Of a stretch of DNA of 64,000 nucleotides, positions 48,686 to 59,751 are shown piece after piece. Position 1 is the first letter of the stretch. Each line of letters begins with the position of its first letter. The stretch is from Corythucha ciliata (Eukaryota; Arthropoda; Insecta; Hemiptera; Tingidae). Where the stretch lies: assembly GCA_038030265.1 (NCBI GenBank), contig CM075937.1:19778001-19842000 (forward strand). Reading direction: 5' to 3'. A program made the translations under genes and the position numbers. The notes under the pieces were generated by a model that was given only the letters and a program-made list of their open reading frames with translations, was not told where the DNA came from and made no database searches.

Positions 48686-48930
48686 TGGCGTGGCTGTGCA
48701 CTGCGGGGACTCGAGCAACAGCGATATAACCGAACCTTGTTCGCCACTGTCGACTACCTCATTGGAAGAAATGCCTCCGACTCAAACACAGCCGTCTTGG
48801 CCTTGGGTGGACCACCAAGAATCGCCACCGTCCAAAAGACCAAAGCAAGGCAAGATCACTGAGTACTTTAAGTCCAAAATGAACAAGTTCCTGGGAGGTG
48901 TCAAGGCCGTAGAGCTGTCTGTCTTCCAAG
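48686..48930 (+). CDS. AEBP2: AEBP2 exon a: Ser/Pro-rich segment with PIP-box-like motif
   Basis: Begins one base into a split codon after TTTACAG and ends CCAAG before GTACTT (phase 1). It encodes residues 1-81. It contains a basic KRPK stretch, then QGKITEYF at residues 54-61 (48,846-48,869), which fits the PCNA-interacting pattern Q-x-x-hydrophobic-x-x-aromatic-aromatic. Confidence 0.85.
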
Positions 48931-51900
48931 GTACTTAACTCTTGTTCAACAGGGGCGATTTGTAATAAAATTTCCCCCTCTCCAAACCCCCCTCTTTTCT
49001 TTTTGGCCCTCCTTTTTTTAAACAGAGTGGTTTCAAACAGACAAGGACGTGACAGTCGTCAGCGAACGTGACGACTCCGTAGAAGACTGCCTTCCGTCGC
49101 CCACCAGTTTTCTAGAAACACCACCAGCGTCGACCGAGACGCCCGATCAAACGAATTCAACGGCCGATTGGGCGTCGAGCGTCCTGTCCTCCTCAACGCT
49201 GGGGAAAGAGGACGACGAGGACAACAACAGCTGTTCGTCGAGTAGCGGTGTTTCGTCTCTGTTTAGAAAACAGTCGTCTAAAGATGTTGAAGACTCGAAT
49301 GCGTCAGCGTCAGCCGAAACTGTCACCTCGTCGTCAACAGAAAGGACGATCAGGTTTCCCGCGAAAAATGGTTGGCAGGGTCATTACGTGTCGGACGTTG
49401 TTTGCCGGTGGGACGGCTGTGAGTCTAAATTTGTCACATCCACCGCCCTTTTAGAACATTTACAGGTAAAACTATTTCCTTTCACTCCCCCCCCCCCACA
49501 CTATTTTAAGTATTAATAACACACCCCCTTTTCCCCTCCTCACAATTAAGGCTGTTCACGTCAACGGCCAAACTCTCGAAGAGTATTTCGTTTGTCGCTG
49601 GGTTAACTGCAAAGTGTTCGACCGGAAGAGTTGTTCAAGGACGTGGCTCGAGAGGCACGTTTTGTCACACGGTGGCAACAAGCCCTACCGGTGTATCGTC
49701 GATGGTTGTGGTCACAGGTTCAGTAGTCAGGTAATTATTTCAAAATTTCTGAGAAATATATTTAAAAGCATGGGCGTAGCCAAAGGGAGGGGCAGCTAAG
49801 GATAAATGGAACTTTGAACCCATGTGGTCAACCCGGGCCTAAATCGCGATTAAATACCCATTTTGAGCTAAAATCGCCAGATTCCAGGTAAACTCTCTAA
49901 ATTCTTTTTTAATGTGAAATCGCCAGTTTTGCAGTGAAAACAACAGTTTTAAGTTCACAGTTTTAAAGTAAAAACGACGAATTTTAGGTTAAAACTCGTC
50001 AGTTTTGTTCGAATTTGCTGGTTTTGAGGTAAAACCTCCAGTTTCAGGGTAAAATGTTGTTAGTTGTTCGGTAAAATCACCAGTATTGTAGTGAAATCTT
50101 CAGTTTTGGATTGAAATCAGCTGATTATGGAAAACGCCAGTTTTGAGGTAATATAATCTTTTGTGGGGGGGGGGAGGCGATAGTTTTTGGGTATAAACGT
50201 CAGTTTAGGAAAGTTTTTGGGAAGGAATCGTGAGTTTTGGGATTAAAACAGTCAGTTGTGAGGTAAAATTGCCAGTTTTTGTAGAGAAATATTCAGAAGA
50301 ACAGAGTATCGTCAGTTTTGTGACCGTCAGAATTTGGTGTTGAGGTAAAATCGCCTTTTTTGTATAAAACAGCTGTTATTACGAAGCCCCCGAAATTGAA
50401 TTTTTGAAAAAGTCAACCCCGCAAAATGGGAATTTTTGAATGCGCAAAAACCGTGAAATTGAATAAAATCGCCAACTCATTGCTTTGATGTGAATACATT
50501 GTCAATTAGCTGCTAAAATGAAGAAACAGTGCTTATTCGCTGCTCAAATTGAAAGACAGCGCAAATTTGCTGATAATCGAAAAAACTCTAATATGCTGCT
50601 AATAAAGAAAAAATGCGCTAATTCACAGCTACAATTGAAAAAAATCGATAATTCGTCGCTAAATGTGAATACGTCGCTTGTCCGTTTCGAAATAGTATAA
50701 AAAGTGCTAATCGCGGCTTGAATTAATAAAATCGCTTAATTCGCTTTCGAAATAGATAAAAAGCGCTAATTCGTAGCTAAATGTGAAAAATTGCTAATTC
50801 GTGGCTACATGTGAATACATCACTAATCCGCTCCTAAAATTAATAAAAATGCTAATTTCCTGCTAAAATGGGAAAAAAAGTCGCGAATATGCAGCTAAAA
50901 TTCACACCAAAAACTGAGAAAACCCGTCCATTGTATGGTAAAACTGAGGGAACGCCAATCAATGTCCGGGCGCAACTTCATGGCTGACATTTAGAAAAAT
51001 TGCGCCAATATTCATTGGTACATGTCGCCAAGTCGCTGATTAGCTGCTAAAAAAGAGGGAAACGCTAATTCGCGGTTGACGGAGGAAACGCGCTAATTCG
51101 TTTCTAAAGTGGAGAGAAAGCGCTAATTCATTGTTGAAATATGAAAGCGACGTTAATTTGCTGCTAAACTTGAGAAAAAAAGCGCTAATTCGTAGATATA
51201 AATGAGAAGACATCGCTAATTCGCTTCTAAAATAAAGAACACGTGCTAATTCATGGCTAGAATTGAGAAAAATGACTAATTCGTCGCTATATTTTATGTG
51301 AATACCTCGCTAATGAAAAAAAGTGCGCTAATTCACGGCTGAAATTGAGAAAATGTTTAATTTCGCCGCTATATGTGAACACGTCGTCGCTAATCCGCAT
51401 CTTAAATGGATAAAAAGTGCTATTTTACTGTGAAAATGGAAAAAATTGGGGAGAAGTGCTAGTTCACGGGGGGAAAAATTGAAAAAAAAAACTGTCCATT
51501 CATTGTTAAAATTGCCAAACGCGGCGAATTCGTCGGTATATGTAAATACATCGCCAAGTCGGTGATAAAATTGTTTAATAAAGGCGCTAATTTGCACCTA
51601 AAATTGAGAAAAAGTCAGCTTGGGCTAATTTTTTAACTTTTTTTTTAAATTTTGATTTTTGGACACAGCCATCAGCCATTTTTTCCTCAATCTTGGTCTA
51701 GAAGCTGCATCGATAAACCACGAGTAAGAGCTTTTTCGCAAGTTTTAGCCACGAACATTAGCGATTTCCCCAACTTACAGCAGCATCAATGCGCCTTCTT
51801 GATTTTATCCCTGTAAAGACCTAAAAAAACTGGGGATCAGCGTATTTTATTTATTTTAGCCGCGGAGAAAAGACACTAATCAGCGGTTAAATTTGCGAAA

Positions 51901-52170
51901 AACGCTAATTCGCGACCAAAATTGACAAAACCGCCAGCTAAACCGTTGCTAAAATAAAGAAAAAAACCCTAATTCGCGAGTCTAATTGGATTAAAAGAGC
52001 TAACTAGCAGCTAAAATGGAACAAAAACAATTTTGTTTTCAATTGAAGGGCAATGACCTCCCTTGCCCCCTTTTAACCTTAGGAACACCATTTGTGGACG
52101 GTTGGTCCGTTTTCCAGAGTTTTGCTACACGCCATTGAAATTATTTCGGCGCCTCTGGGGCTGGCTACGC

Positions 52171-52222
<52 letters not shown>

Positions 52223-55200
52223 AAAACAAAATTTTAACAATATGTTGTGTTTTTTACGCGTTTTCAGACGCTTCTACAGAGGCACGTCAACAACCATTTT
52301 TCCGAAAGGGAACAGAAAACAGAATCGAAAAAAGGCTGCGAACAAAACAACAGGCTGATTCGACGGAACGGGAAGAAGCTTCGGTACAGGCGACAACCCT
52401 TCTCAGGTTTGTATACCACCCCCCACCCATACCCGCTATTTCACTCACCACTGGCACCAATCAAACCGAGCCTAATTAAAAATAAAATAAATTTCTACTC
52501 CCTAAACAGCGCGAATTTACGATTATTTCGACGCCGGTATAATGGAAGGTCTTCAGTATAATCTCATCAAAGTCACCGAAAAGAGGACTCTGGGGATGTT
52601 CGACACTGTTCGACCCGACATTTTTGTTCTCCAAAGCGAGGTAAAATTTCGTAAAATTGTTCCCCCCCGACGCGCCTTTCCAGCGTGTGATTTTTGTAAA
52701 GTGAGAGGGGGGTGTGTGGGCAGGAAAAAAAATGAACAAACAGTTCCCTTTTGATGTGTGTTTTTTTATTTTATTTTTTTTTGTTTCAACTAAAAGACGA
52801 ACGGGAAATTGTTTTGTTTGTTTTATTTCATTTTTGTTTTTATTTTTCCTTTTTTTCTTCTTTCGCACGTTGTGCCCTGTCTACCATTCGCAAATCAATT
52901 TTCAGATTGTTGCGAAAAGAACGGACCTCGCGGGAAAGACTGAAGTTTTAGTAAGATGGTATCCCAACGATATGTGAGTAAAATGAATTTGATCTTTTGT
53001 GGTGTTGGGGTTGTGATTCTTTTGAGGTTTGAGTGGCTGCTTTTAGGGGCTTTTAAATGAGAAAGTTTAGACAGGGGGGGAAATGGAAACTGCTTTTCTT
53101 TTCCTCGAATTTTCCTGTTAAAATTGAGGGAAAGAATTGCGGCTGTCTTGATTTCGAGTTAGGCATTTTATTGGTAGATATACAACTAATTTAACTTTCT
53201 ATTCTCGGTCAATGTTATTCTATACGGCGGTAAACGATGTGGGAACTTCTGTCGAAAATGTGAAGAACTCAGTTGTAGAACTTCTCTCTCTCTCACTCCC
53301 TCCCCACAATTTGTTTGCAAAGTGCTAAAATCCAAAAGAACAAGACAGAGCTTTTGAAGTGAAATTGCATTGTAAATTCCACCACAATAATCAAACCAAA
53401 GACAAAAAAGTTCGGGCTCCCCCCCCCCCCAAACTCTCCGAGTGCTTTTCAACTGACTTTTAAGAATCTCCCAGAACTTCCAGTAAAAAGATCGCTGGGA
53501 AAAACGACTCACGATTTCTTTGTTTGTCCGTAACCAGTTATCGAGGTAATACAAAGGTGCCCAAAATGTCCCCCACTCCCCCCGCCCACCAGTGTTATCT
53601 TCGCATATTTTGATCAAAAGAGACTGTCGTTAGTTCTCCTCTTACTCGATTTTAATGGTTTTTTTTTGAGGTTTCAAAAAGACCTTAAAAAATGACTACA
53701 CACCTAAGAGAGGGATTCTTCCTGCAACCGAGTTTTGAGGGGTATGAGGCGCTGAGAAGGACGTGGAATGGTTTTAAGTTGTTGTTTTTTTTAGGAAGGA
53801 ATAGGTTTCAGGCTGTTAGAACAAGGTTTTTGTAGTACTAGGCAGAATGGTGGGGATTTTGTCATTTTATTATCATTCAGGGGCAAATGAATTGACATTG
53901 AAAGAAGTGATTCTGGGAACGTTCGAACTTTTTTCAATCTAAACATGGCAATGCATCCCAAAATTGTACGAACTATGTAAAACTGTAGTTTTTTTTTTGG
54001 CGCTCTCGAAAGTGCGAGACACCCCACCTCCACCCATTCCCCCCGCCACAACAACTTTTGTTGCTCTTAACGCTAAGGTGCCCCCTCCCAGGCCAGGCCA
54101 TAAACCTGGTTGTATGAGAACTCAGGCGGACCAACCAATACTCGCCTCCACCCCTGTTTGAGCATAACACTTTGAACTTTTAGCAAAAAGCCTTGACGCT
54201 CTGAATAAAATGCACAAGGGGGGGGGGGCTGTTCAATAACGTCAATAACATTAGGTAACGACAGTAAAATAGTGTTTTCCATTTGCACAAAAAAGTGCCC
54301 TGAGGGCAGCTCATTGCACAGTGCCGGTATTAGACATTTGGCGCCCCCGAAGGGAATTTTTCCCCAACGCCCCCCCCCCAAGCCGCAAATTAGCGCCCCC
54401 CCCCCCCGCGCGGTCATCATTTTTTTCAATTTCATCGGTGAACTAGACATTGGTCTATTAGCGATTTATCTCCATTTTAGCCGCGAATTAGCGATTTATC
54501 TTATAATGAATTTGTTATCGTCCTGGTTTTTAGCCGCTAATGAGCGATTTTTACCAAAGCGCGAGCCTCGAATGACAGTTTTCCCCAATTTTCGCCGCGA
54601 ATTAACGCTTTTTCTGGTTTTTTATCCGCAAATTACCTCATTTTCCCCATTTAGCCGTGGATTATAGAGTTTTTGTTTACTCTCACGGCTGACCCACTAA
54701 GTTCACCTTCAGAAGCCGCTAATTGGCGTTTTCTTCCTTTTTTTTACCCGCGAATTTAGCGGTTTTTCCACACTTCCGAGCTTATTCTCAACTTTAAACG
54801 GTGATTTAGCGATTGTTCACCTTTTTAACCTCGAATTCATGATTTTAGCCGCTAGAAGCGATTTCTCCCCAATTTTATCCGAGAATTAGCGCTTTTACTT
54901 AATTTTTCCCGTGAATTAGCGACTTTTTCAATTTTAGCTACAAATTACATAGCGTTTTTTTCTCATATTGAGCCAAGCATTTACGTTTTCATAATTTTAG
55001 GCGCGAATTATTAGCGCTTTTTCGCAAAACCATTGGTGCATTTATCCATGAATTAGCGTGTTTCGTCATTTTAACTTCGCCCCCACCACCCACCCCAGAG
55101 CTTTTCTTCTCCCACTACCGTAAAATTAAGGCTTTTTCCAACTCTTAGCCACGACTTTACATCTTGGAACTGCGAATTGGCGTTTTCTTCAAGTTTAGCC

Positions 55201-58200
55201 GCGAATTGGCGTTTTCTTCAAGTTTAGCCGCGAATTAGCGATTGTTTTCCATGTTAGCCGTGAATTATAGCCCAATTCATTAATGTTTTAGATGCAAATT
55301 ATTTCCCAGTGATAACCGCGAATTATCAAGTGTCTATCAATTTTAGCCGCAAATTAACGGATGTTTGCTCAAATTGATCCGCGAATTTGCGTTTGTCTAC
55401 ATTTAAGCTGAAAATGAGGGTTTTATCTCAATTTTAGCCGCGAATTAATGGGTTTTTTCAGTTTTAGCTTTTAGCCGCGTATTAACGGGTTTTCTTATAT
55501 ATATAAATTAGCGTGTTTTGTCTTCATTTATTTTAGCCGCGAATTGTGGAGTTTCCTCAGTTTGTGTCGCTAATAAGCCCTTTTTTCTCAATTTTAGTCA
55601 ATAATTATTCCTCAGGTTTTATCCGAGAATTGTTGCTTTTACTCAATTTTAGCAGCGAATCACCGGGCATTCCCAAATTGATCCGCGAATTTGCGTTTTT
55701 CTACATTTCCACCGCAAATGAGCGCTTTATCTCAATTTTAGCCGCGAATTACGAGCTTGGTCTCCTATTTAGCCGCCAATAATGACGGGTTTCCTCCGGC
55801 AGACGCCGGCGAAAGCCACTGCCGTACGTTTATAAGTTTATTTTATTGCATTATGAAACGTGTCTTCTGACAGAAATAAATGTAAACTCTTCATTCATTC
55901 ATTCATGGGGGTTTCCTCAATTTGTGCCGATAAATAGAATTAGCGACTTCTCTCAGTTTCAGCCGTGAATTAGCGGTTTTTCTCAGTTTTAGCCGCATAT
56001 TGGCAGCCTTTTTCACCTTTATCCGCAAATTAGCGTGCTTTGTTCATTTTAGCCTTGAATCTTTTTTGCCCGGAATAAGCGCCTTTTTTTTCATAGCAAT
56101 TTTAAATCCGAGAACTGATGCTTTTGACTCAATCTTAGCCTCGGCTTATTAGCGGATTTAAAATCGATTCACGAATTGGGGCGCTTTTCAATAAACGGCT
56201 TAAATTAATAAAAACCGTTAATCCCGCGGCTAAATTTAAGACAATTAAACCTGAAAAAATGCGGAAATTTACGACTTAAATTGAGAAGTGCTCTCATTTC
56301 CTCGAATTGAACGCTATTTCTCAATGAATGACGGTGAATTTTTTTTTCCCCGCTCTTTTTCTATACTTTATGCCGCGTACTTACGCTAAGATTAGCAGGT
56401 TAGATCGCCTTCACAATTTAAGCCGCCTATTAAGGACCTATTGAAAGTTATTAGCGAATTGCCTCTATTTTAGCCGCGAAATTGCCTTCAGACACGCTCA
56501 ATTTAGTGTATTTCTCTTCATTTTTAACGGGAAATGAGCGCTTGTTCTCAATATTAGCCGCGAATCAACGCATCATCGCTTATAATTGGTTAACAGGGTC
56601 AGTTAGTCGTCAAATACCCCCCCCCCATCCTTTCTTCCCATCACTGTCAATCCGTGTTCGATTCGGTCGATTTTCTCGGTTCCCGCAGTAGTCAGTTTTT
56701 AGTGGCTATGTGACGTTGGAATGGTAGAGGTGCGCCCCCCCCCTCTTTCCTCCTAAATTTAAGTCACTCTGGATCCACGCCTGGTTGACTACCACAGTTT
56801 TTTTTGTTTTTTTTACGAAGGGTCAATTTTTATTCCGTGATTGTTAGTTTCCTAATTAGCTGTTTTTAGACTGAAATTTCAACTTCTGAGCCTGAATTGA
56901 CCGTTTCTTGATGAACTGCCTGTTTTCTCTATGGCTAGGTTGTGAGCTTCCAATGAAAAAATTGGGCCTTTTTACGATGTTTACCCTTTTTTTCGCCATT
57001 TTTACACCTTAAAATCCTGATTTTTGTGAGCGACGGTGGGGGAATGGGAAACAAGCGATTTAAGGGCAGCGAAAACTGGTGATAATTATGTTTGGGAGGG
57101 GATTTCCACGATCCCTGACCCGAATTTTTCTTGAATCCCCCGATTTACTTAAACTTGATGCTTCAAAATAGGGGCAAGAATGGGGGTACCATCATTCGGG
57201 TCATTTTTCCGGTCCCCCTCCGTGGATGGAAGGGATGTTTAGGGGGAGTTCGAAATATTCCCTAAATCCCAACATTCTTGCATTCACCGTCAATGCATTT
57301 GTGAAGTTTTTTGTTTTTTTAATAATTTGCCCCTCCATTGGACAACATTTTCAAGAAAGGAATCTTCGTGAATTGGGTGGTTAGTTTGTTTTTTGGGGGT
57401 GATTCTGGGTGGGGGGGGGGGTCAGGCCACGATCAGCGTTCTCTGGCTTCGTGGTTGAAGTGCGCGACACCATAACTCTCAGGACTTAAGAAAGTGGTTA
57501 CGCTGCTTAAAAACAATTTCGGTAGGAACGGCCGTTTTTTTTCTAAAAAAAAACTCTGCTTACTATCGCGTTCCGAAGACAATGCTTACTCCTTGCTTAC
57601 CGTTTCTCCCCGCCTTCGACCACATCCTTTTACCCAATCTGAATCAATACGGTTGTCTTCTTTCGGATCGTGTGTGTAGCATGGGTTTTTGAAATTGTTA
57701 GCTTATTATGAATATGTAGCTTTGAATTTCTTGTATGTAAATATTACGAATAATATGTTTGTTTTTTATTTTCGGAAAGTGGTAGGGTTAAGGAAAGAGG
57801 AGGCGGTTTTAGTTTGTTTTGAGAACGCACTATTTTTTTTCTATTTTTCCGTCCAAAAAGATAATTTCTCAGTAAACCGGGACCGCAGAATCTGCGGTCT
57901 CGGTAGGAACCGATCGTTTACAAGCCTCAAAAACTGATGAATTATCTTTCTGGATAGGGATAGGATCGTCGAAAAACATCCAAAACTAATATTTTTTTTT
58001 TTCACCTCTTTCCCCCCCTCCATCTATAGTGTCGACGATGAATGGCTCGAACCCTCCAAAGTCAGTTCAACTCGTCAAGTGAAAATCACCGGACTCTCGG
58101 TCCAAGGCAAAGAAGCCCTGACGGATCATCTCTACAGTCATCAGACACTGAGACAGATTCCTCGATATCGAAAACCTGGCAGAGTCGTCGTCGTCGCCGA

Positions 58201-58258
58201 CACTGCCACCACCACCACCAGCGCGGCCGCTACACAGCGCAGCAACGCGACCACGTGA
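48686..58258 (+). CDS. AEBP2: AEBP2/jing homologue, PRC2 accessory zinc-finger protein (5' incomplete)
   Basis: AEBP2 is a nuclear cofactor of Polycomb repressive complex 2, which methylates histone H3 lysine 27; Drosophila jing is its homologue. Seven exons (48,686-48,930; 49,026-49,465; 49,551-49,730; 52,268-52,406; 52,510-52,640; 52,906-52,973; 58,030-58,258) have GT-AG borders and consistent phases and encode 476 residues to the stop. Residues 1-200 are acidic and serine-rich. Three C2H2 fingers follow, with ligands C208/C213/H226/H231, C243/C248/H264/H268 and C276/C281/H294/H298. Finger 2 keeps the 15-residue inter-ligand spacing of AEBP2. After a basic linker (about 300-335), the AEBP2 C-terminal part has RIYDYFDAG, VAKRTD..GK and VRWYPND. 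The N-terminus is missing: exon 1 here starts with the last base of a codon. The first in-frame Met is residue 29. Confidence 0.92.
49026..49465 (+). CDS. AEBP2: AEBP2 exon b: acidic/serine-rich region and first part of zinc finger 1
   Basis: Acceptor AAACAG, donor CAG before GTAAAA, phase 0. Residues 83-228. Low-complexity Ser/Asp/Glu is followed by VCRWDGCESKF, with the first three ligands of finger 1. The final ligand (H231) is in the next exon. Confidence 0.9.
49551..49730 (+). CDS. AEBP2: AEBP2 exon c: zinc finger 2 and first half of finger 3
   Basis: Exactly 60 codons, phase 0 at both ends. FVCRWVNCKVFDRKSC and TWLERHVLSHGGNKPYRC match the AEBP2 finger 2 and its linker. The exon breaks off inside finger 3 after FSSQ. 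The best-conserved exon of the gene. Confidence 0.95.
49850..50375 (+). repeat. Family E array (about 20-bp units) in an AEBP2 intron
   Basis: Repeats of AAAATCGCCAGTTTTGAGG with variants such as AAAACTCGTCAGTTTTG. It has the shortest period of the array families and is seen only here. A GGGCGTAGCC-type repeat start lies at 49,771. Confidence 0.75.
50380..50470 (+). repeat. Short family D array in the same intron
   Basis: About three units (CCCCGCAAAATGGGAATTTT) between families E and A. Confidence 0.6.
50480..51620 (-). repeat. Family A array, minus orientation, in an AEBP2 intron
   Basis: Units such as GCGCTAATTCGTAGCTAAATG and CGCTAATTCGCTTCTAAAAT, with a recurrent GTGAATACGTCGCTAA variant not seen in the hAT-borne copies. 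Confidence 0.8.
51640..52035. repeat. Family A fragments in both orientations
   Basis: Plus-orientation units (TTTTAGCCACGAACATTAGCG) up to about 51,870, then minus units (AACGCTAATTCGCGACCAAAA) to 52,035. Confidence 0.65.
52174..52217. repeat. Poly(T) tract, 44 bp, 50 bp before an AEBP2 exon
   Basis: Uninterrupted T run preceded by GGCTACGCCCC, the minus-strand start of the GGGCGTAGCC repeat. This suggests the run is not the repeat's own tail on this strand. Confidence 0.85.
52268..52406 (+). CDS. AEBP2: AEBP2 exon d: second half of zinc finger 3 and basic linker
   Basis: Acceptor GTTTTCAG, donor before GTTTGT, phase 1. LLQRHVNNH completes finger 3 (H294, H298), and a Lys/Arg-rich segment follows, as in AEBP2. 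Confidence 0.9.
52510..52640 (+). CDS. AEBP2: AEBP2 exon e: start of C-terminal domain
   Basis: Acceptor CTAAACAG, donor GAG before GTAAAA, phase 0. ARIYDYFDAGIMEGLQYNL aligns with the FFDA...I segment of vertebrate AEBP2. The exon continues to FVLQSE. Confidence 0.9.
52906..52973 (+). CDS. AEBP2: AEBP2 exon f: core of C-terminal domain
   Basis: 68 bp, acceptor TTTTCAG, donor before GTGAGT, phase 2. IVAKRTDLAGKTEVLVRWYP matches the AEBP2 IVAKR...GK......W.P pattern. Confidence 0.92.
52974..54062 (+). other. Start of the last AEBP2 intron, unique part
   Basis: No arrays. The minus-strand open frame at 53,186-53,617 has no recognisable homology. Confidence 0.5.
54065..54420 (+). mobile_element. 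5' flank of a third hAT-like array carrier, in an AEBP2 intron
   Basis: Matches the 5' non-array flank of the intact carrier in order: GGCCATAAACCTGGT, CTCAGGCGGACC, TTGAGCATAACACTTTGA, GTGTTTTCCATTTGCACAAA, GGGCAGCTCATTGCA. The CAGGGCCGGCCAACC terminus is not recognisable and no 3' end is found, so the copy is defective. A family A array follows, as in the intact element. Confidence 0.8.
54440..56590 (+). repeat. Family A array in the last AEBP2 intron
   Basis: Units such as TTTTAGCCGCGAATTAGCG. A perfectly repeated unit pair (GCCGCGAATTGGCGTTTTC) lies near 55,170-55,230. Orientation flips briefly at 56,190-56,300. A LINE tail is inserted at 55,797-55,908. Confidence 0.85.
55797..55908 (+). 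mobile_element. 5'-truncated non-LTR retrotransposon tail
   Basis: 112 bp unrelated to the array end in ATTC repeats (TTCATTCATTCATTCATG). They are flanked by perfect 10-bp duplications GGGTTTCCTC (55,787-55,796 and 55,909-55,918). Dead-on-arrival LINE copies with a microsatellite tail look like this. The LINE clade cannot be named from so short a piece. Confidence 0.8.
56591..58029 (+). other. End of the last AEBP2 intron
   Basis: Mostly unique, with weak array-like repetition near 56,820-57,000. It ends in a polypyrimidine tract and CTATAG acceptor. Confidence 0.5.
58030..58258 (+). CDS. AEBP2: AEBP2 exon g: C-terminal end and stop
   Basis: The first base completes Ile401. VDDEWLEPSKV continues the domain and QIPRYRKPGR parallels the basic AEBP2 C-terminus. 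Unlike vertebrate AEBP2, the protein runs on about 25 residues through a Val/Ala/Thr-rich tail to TGA at 58,256-58,258. Confidence 0.9.
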
Positions 58259-58833
58259 TACTAGGCCTCTTCTTCGATTTCACGCGATTAGTTTTAAGGT
58301 TAGAATTTTGACTTTTTTTTTTTGTTTCTCCGAATTCTCGTTAACTTGATTTTATCTGGAGTCTTAAAAATACTTCTAATATAAAAAAAAACGCCATCAA
58401 ATACGTTTTTCAACAGCAAACAAAATCATTTTCTAATTAAAGACATGGGGTTCAAAAAAATCAGTACAAAGTATAAAGGAAAGAAAAAAAAGGCCCTTAA
58501 AACAGGTGTCCCTTAACAATTTTTTTTTCTTCAGAAGACTGACTAGTTTTTAAGAAAGTAGATGCGTTATTTAAAATTCTTCAAAAACCGTGTCTTCAAA
58601 ATTATTTCAATTAAATTCCATCTGACATGTCGTGAAAACGTATTTTTTTATAATGAAGAAAAGCTCCCGTTTCCTGTTGAGTACAAAAAAATGAGAAAAA
58701 TTAATTTTCAAGCGAAAAAATCCCGAACAAAATTTGTAAATTGTCATATGTAAACAAAAAAAATCCCGTAGGTGAATATTCCAAGTTCCTGGACAATTCT
58801 TTAAAAATATCGATATGACGTTGTTGTAACCTT

Positions 58834-58841
58834 TGTAAATA
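58834..58841 (+). promoter_or_regulatory. Pumilio-type motif TGTAAATA, site 1
   Basis: Matches the UGUANAUA recognition element of PUF proteins. Other sites: 58,954, 59,709 and 59,752. Confidence 0.45.
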
Positions 58842-58953
58842 GTTTTTTGTTTGTTTTTTTAACACGATAGCGGAAAACTTAAAAATGTTAGTGGCGTTCA
58901 TTTTTTTTATATGTAAAAGGCTAGAAGTATAATTTGTAGAAACAAAAATATCG

Positions 58954-58961
58954 TGTAAATA
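58954..58961 (+). promoter_or_regulatory. Pumilio-type motif, site 2, next to a miR-34 site
   Basis: TGTAAATA ends one base before the CACTGCCA at 58,963. Close PUF/miRNA pairs are known to act together in some UTRs. Confidence 0.5.
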
Positions 58962-58962
58962 T

Positions 58963-58970
58963 CACTGCCA
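58963..58970 (+). promoter_or_regulatory. miR-34 family 8-mer site 1
   Basis: CACTGCCA is the perfect complement of miR-34 seed positions 2-8 (GGCAGUG) followed by A. Confidence 0.6.
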
Positions 58971-59018
58971 TGATGAAAATTTGTTCTTATTTCCTGAACA
59001 AATATTTCTATAAACCGA

Positions 59019-59026
59019 CACTGCCA
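59019..59026 (+). promoter_or_regulatory. miR-34 family 8-mer site 2
   Basis: CACTGCCA, 56 bp after site 1. Confidence 0.6.
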
Positions 59027-59520
59027 GTTGTGAAGGCATCAAGAAACAAAATGAAAAATTATTAGAAACATGCGGCTTTTTAAATTTTAGTTTAATTGTG
59101 CTTTTAGTTATTTTTATTGGGTTAAAAAAATTGTTTTTTTTTTGTTTTTGACTGATTGATCTCATCACGTTCATTAAGGGTTTTAAATAACATTCCAATA
59201 ATTAAAAAAAAAATCATTGCCCATTACCAATTGTGCCAAGAAGGGAATTATTGAACTGAGAGCATTAAATGTTTTATGTGGCAAAGACTGAATTTTAATT
59301 TAATTTTGTTTAAACAACAAACAAAACAAAATTCTGAGGTCCGTGGTCTCAAATTAACATTTTTTTTTTAATAAAAAAAAAAATCCTCGCCTTGTTTAAT
59401 GTTTTAACTTTCGTGTTTTCTTTAGGGGTTTTTTTGTGTAAATTTAGTTTTGTACAATTTTTTATTACGTTTTTTTTTTTTTGTAAGCTCGGAACAACCG
59501 GCTTTGACAGCGAGTCGACG

Positions 59521-59528
59521 CACTGCCA
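59521..59528 (+). promoter_or_regulatory. miR-34 family 8-mer site 3
   Basis: CACTGCCA in otherwise AT-rich sequence. Confidence 0.6.
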
Positions 59529-59708
59529 TTTGACATAAAAACTCATGGTACGATGTATAAAGTTATGAGGGGGGGGGGGGAGAAAAGTTACAAGATTTTT
59601 TTTCTTAGCGTTTAAAAAACCAAATAATTAACGTTATTGTGGGAGACAGGCAACACACAAAAAATTTGGAAGGAAAACTCCTAAATTAGTTGACAAAAAA
59701 AAAAAAAT

Positions 59709-59716
59709 TGTAAATA
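59709..59716 (+). promoter_or_regulatory. Pumilio-type motif, site 3
   Basis: TGTAAATA; a fourth copy lies 43 bp downstream. Confidence 0.45.
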
Positions 59717-59751
59717 AGCGAGTGTATAGGTTTTTTTTGTTTAAAAGAATG

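Noticed and set aside
53186..53617. 143-codon minus-strand open frame in the last AEBP2 intron
   Set aside because: No homology recognised and composition similar to the surrounding intron. An antisense gene cannot be excluded but is unsupported.
59190..59197. Single miR-1 8-mer match (ACATTCCA) in the UTR
   Set aside because: One site is expected by chance often enough; unlike miR-34, it is not repeated.
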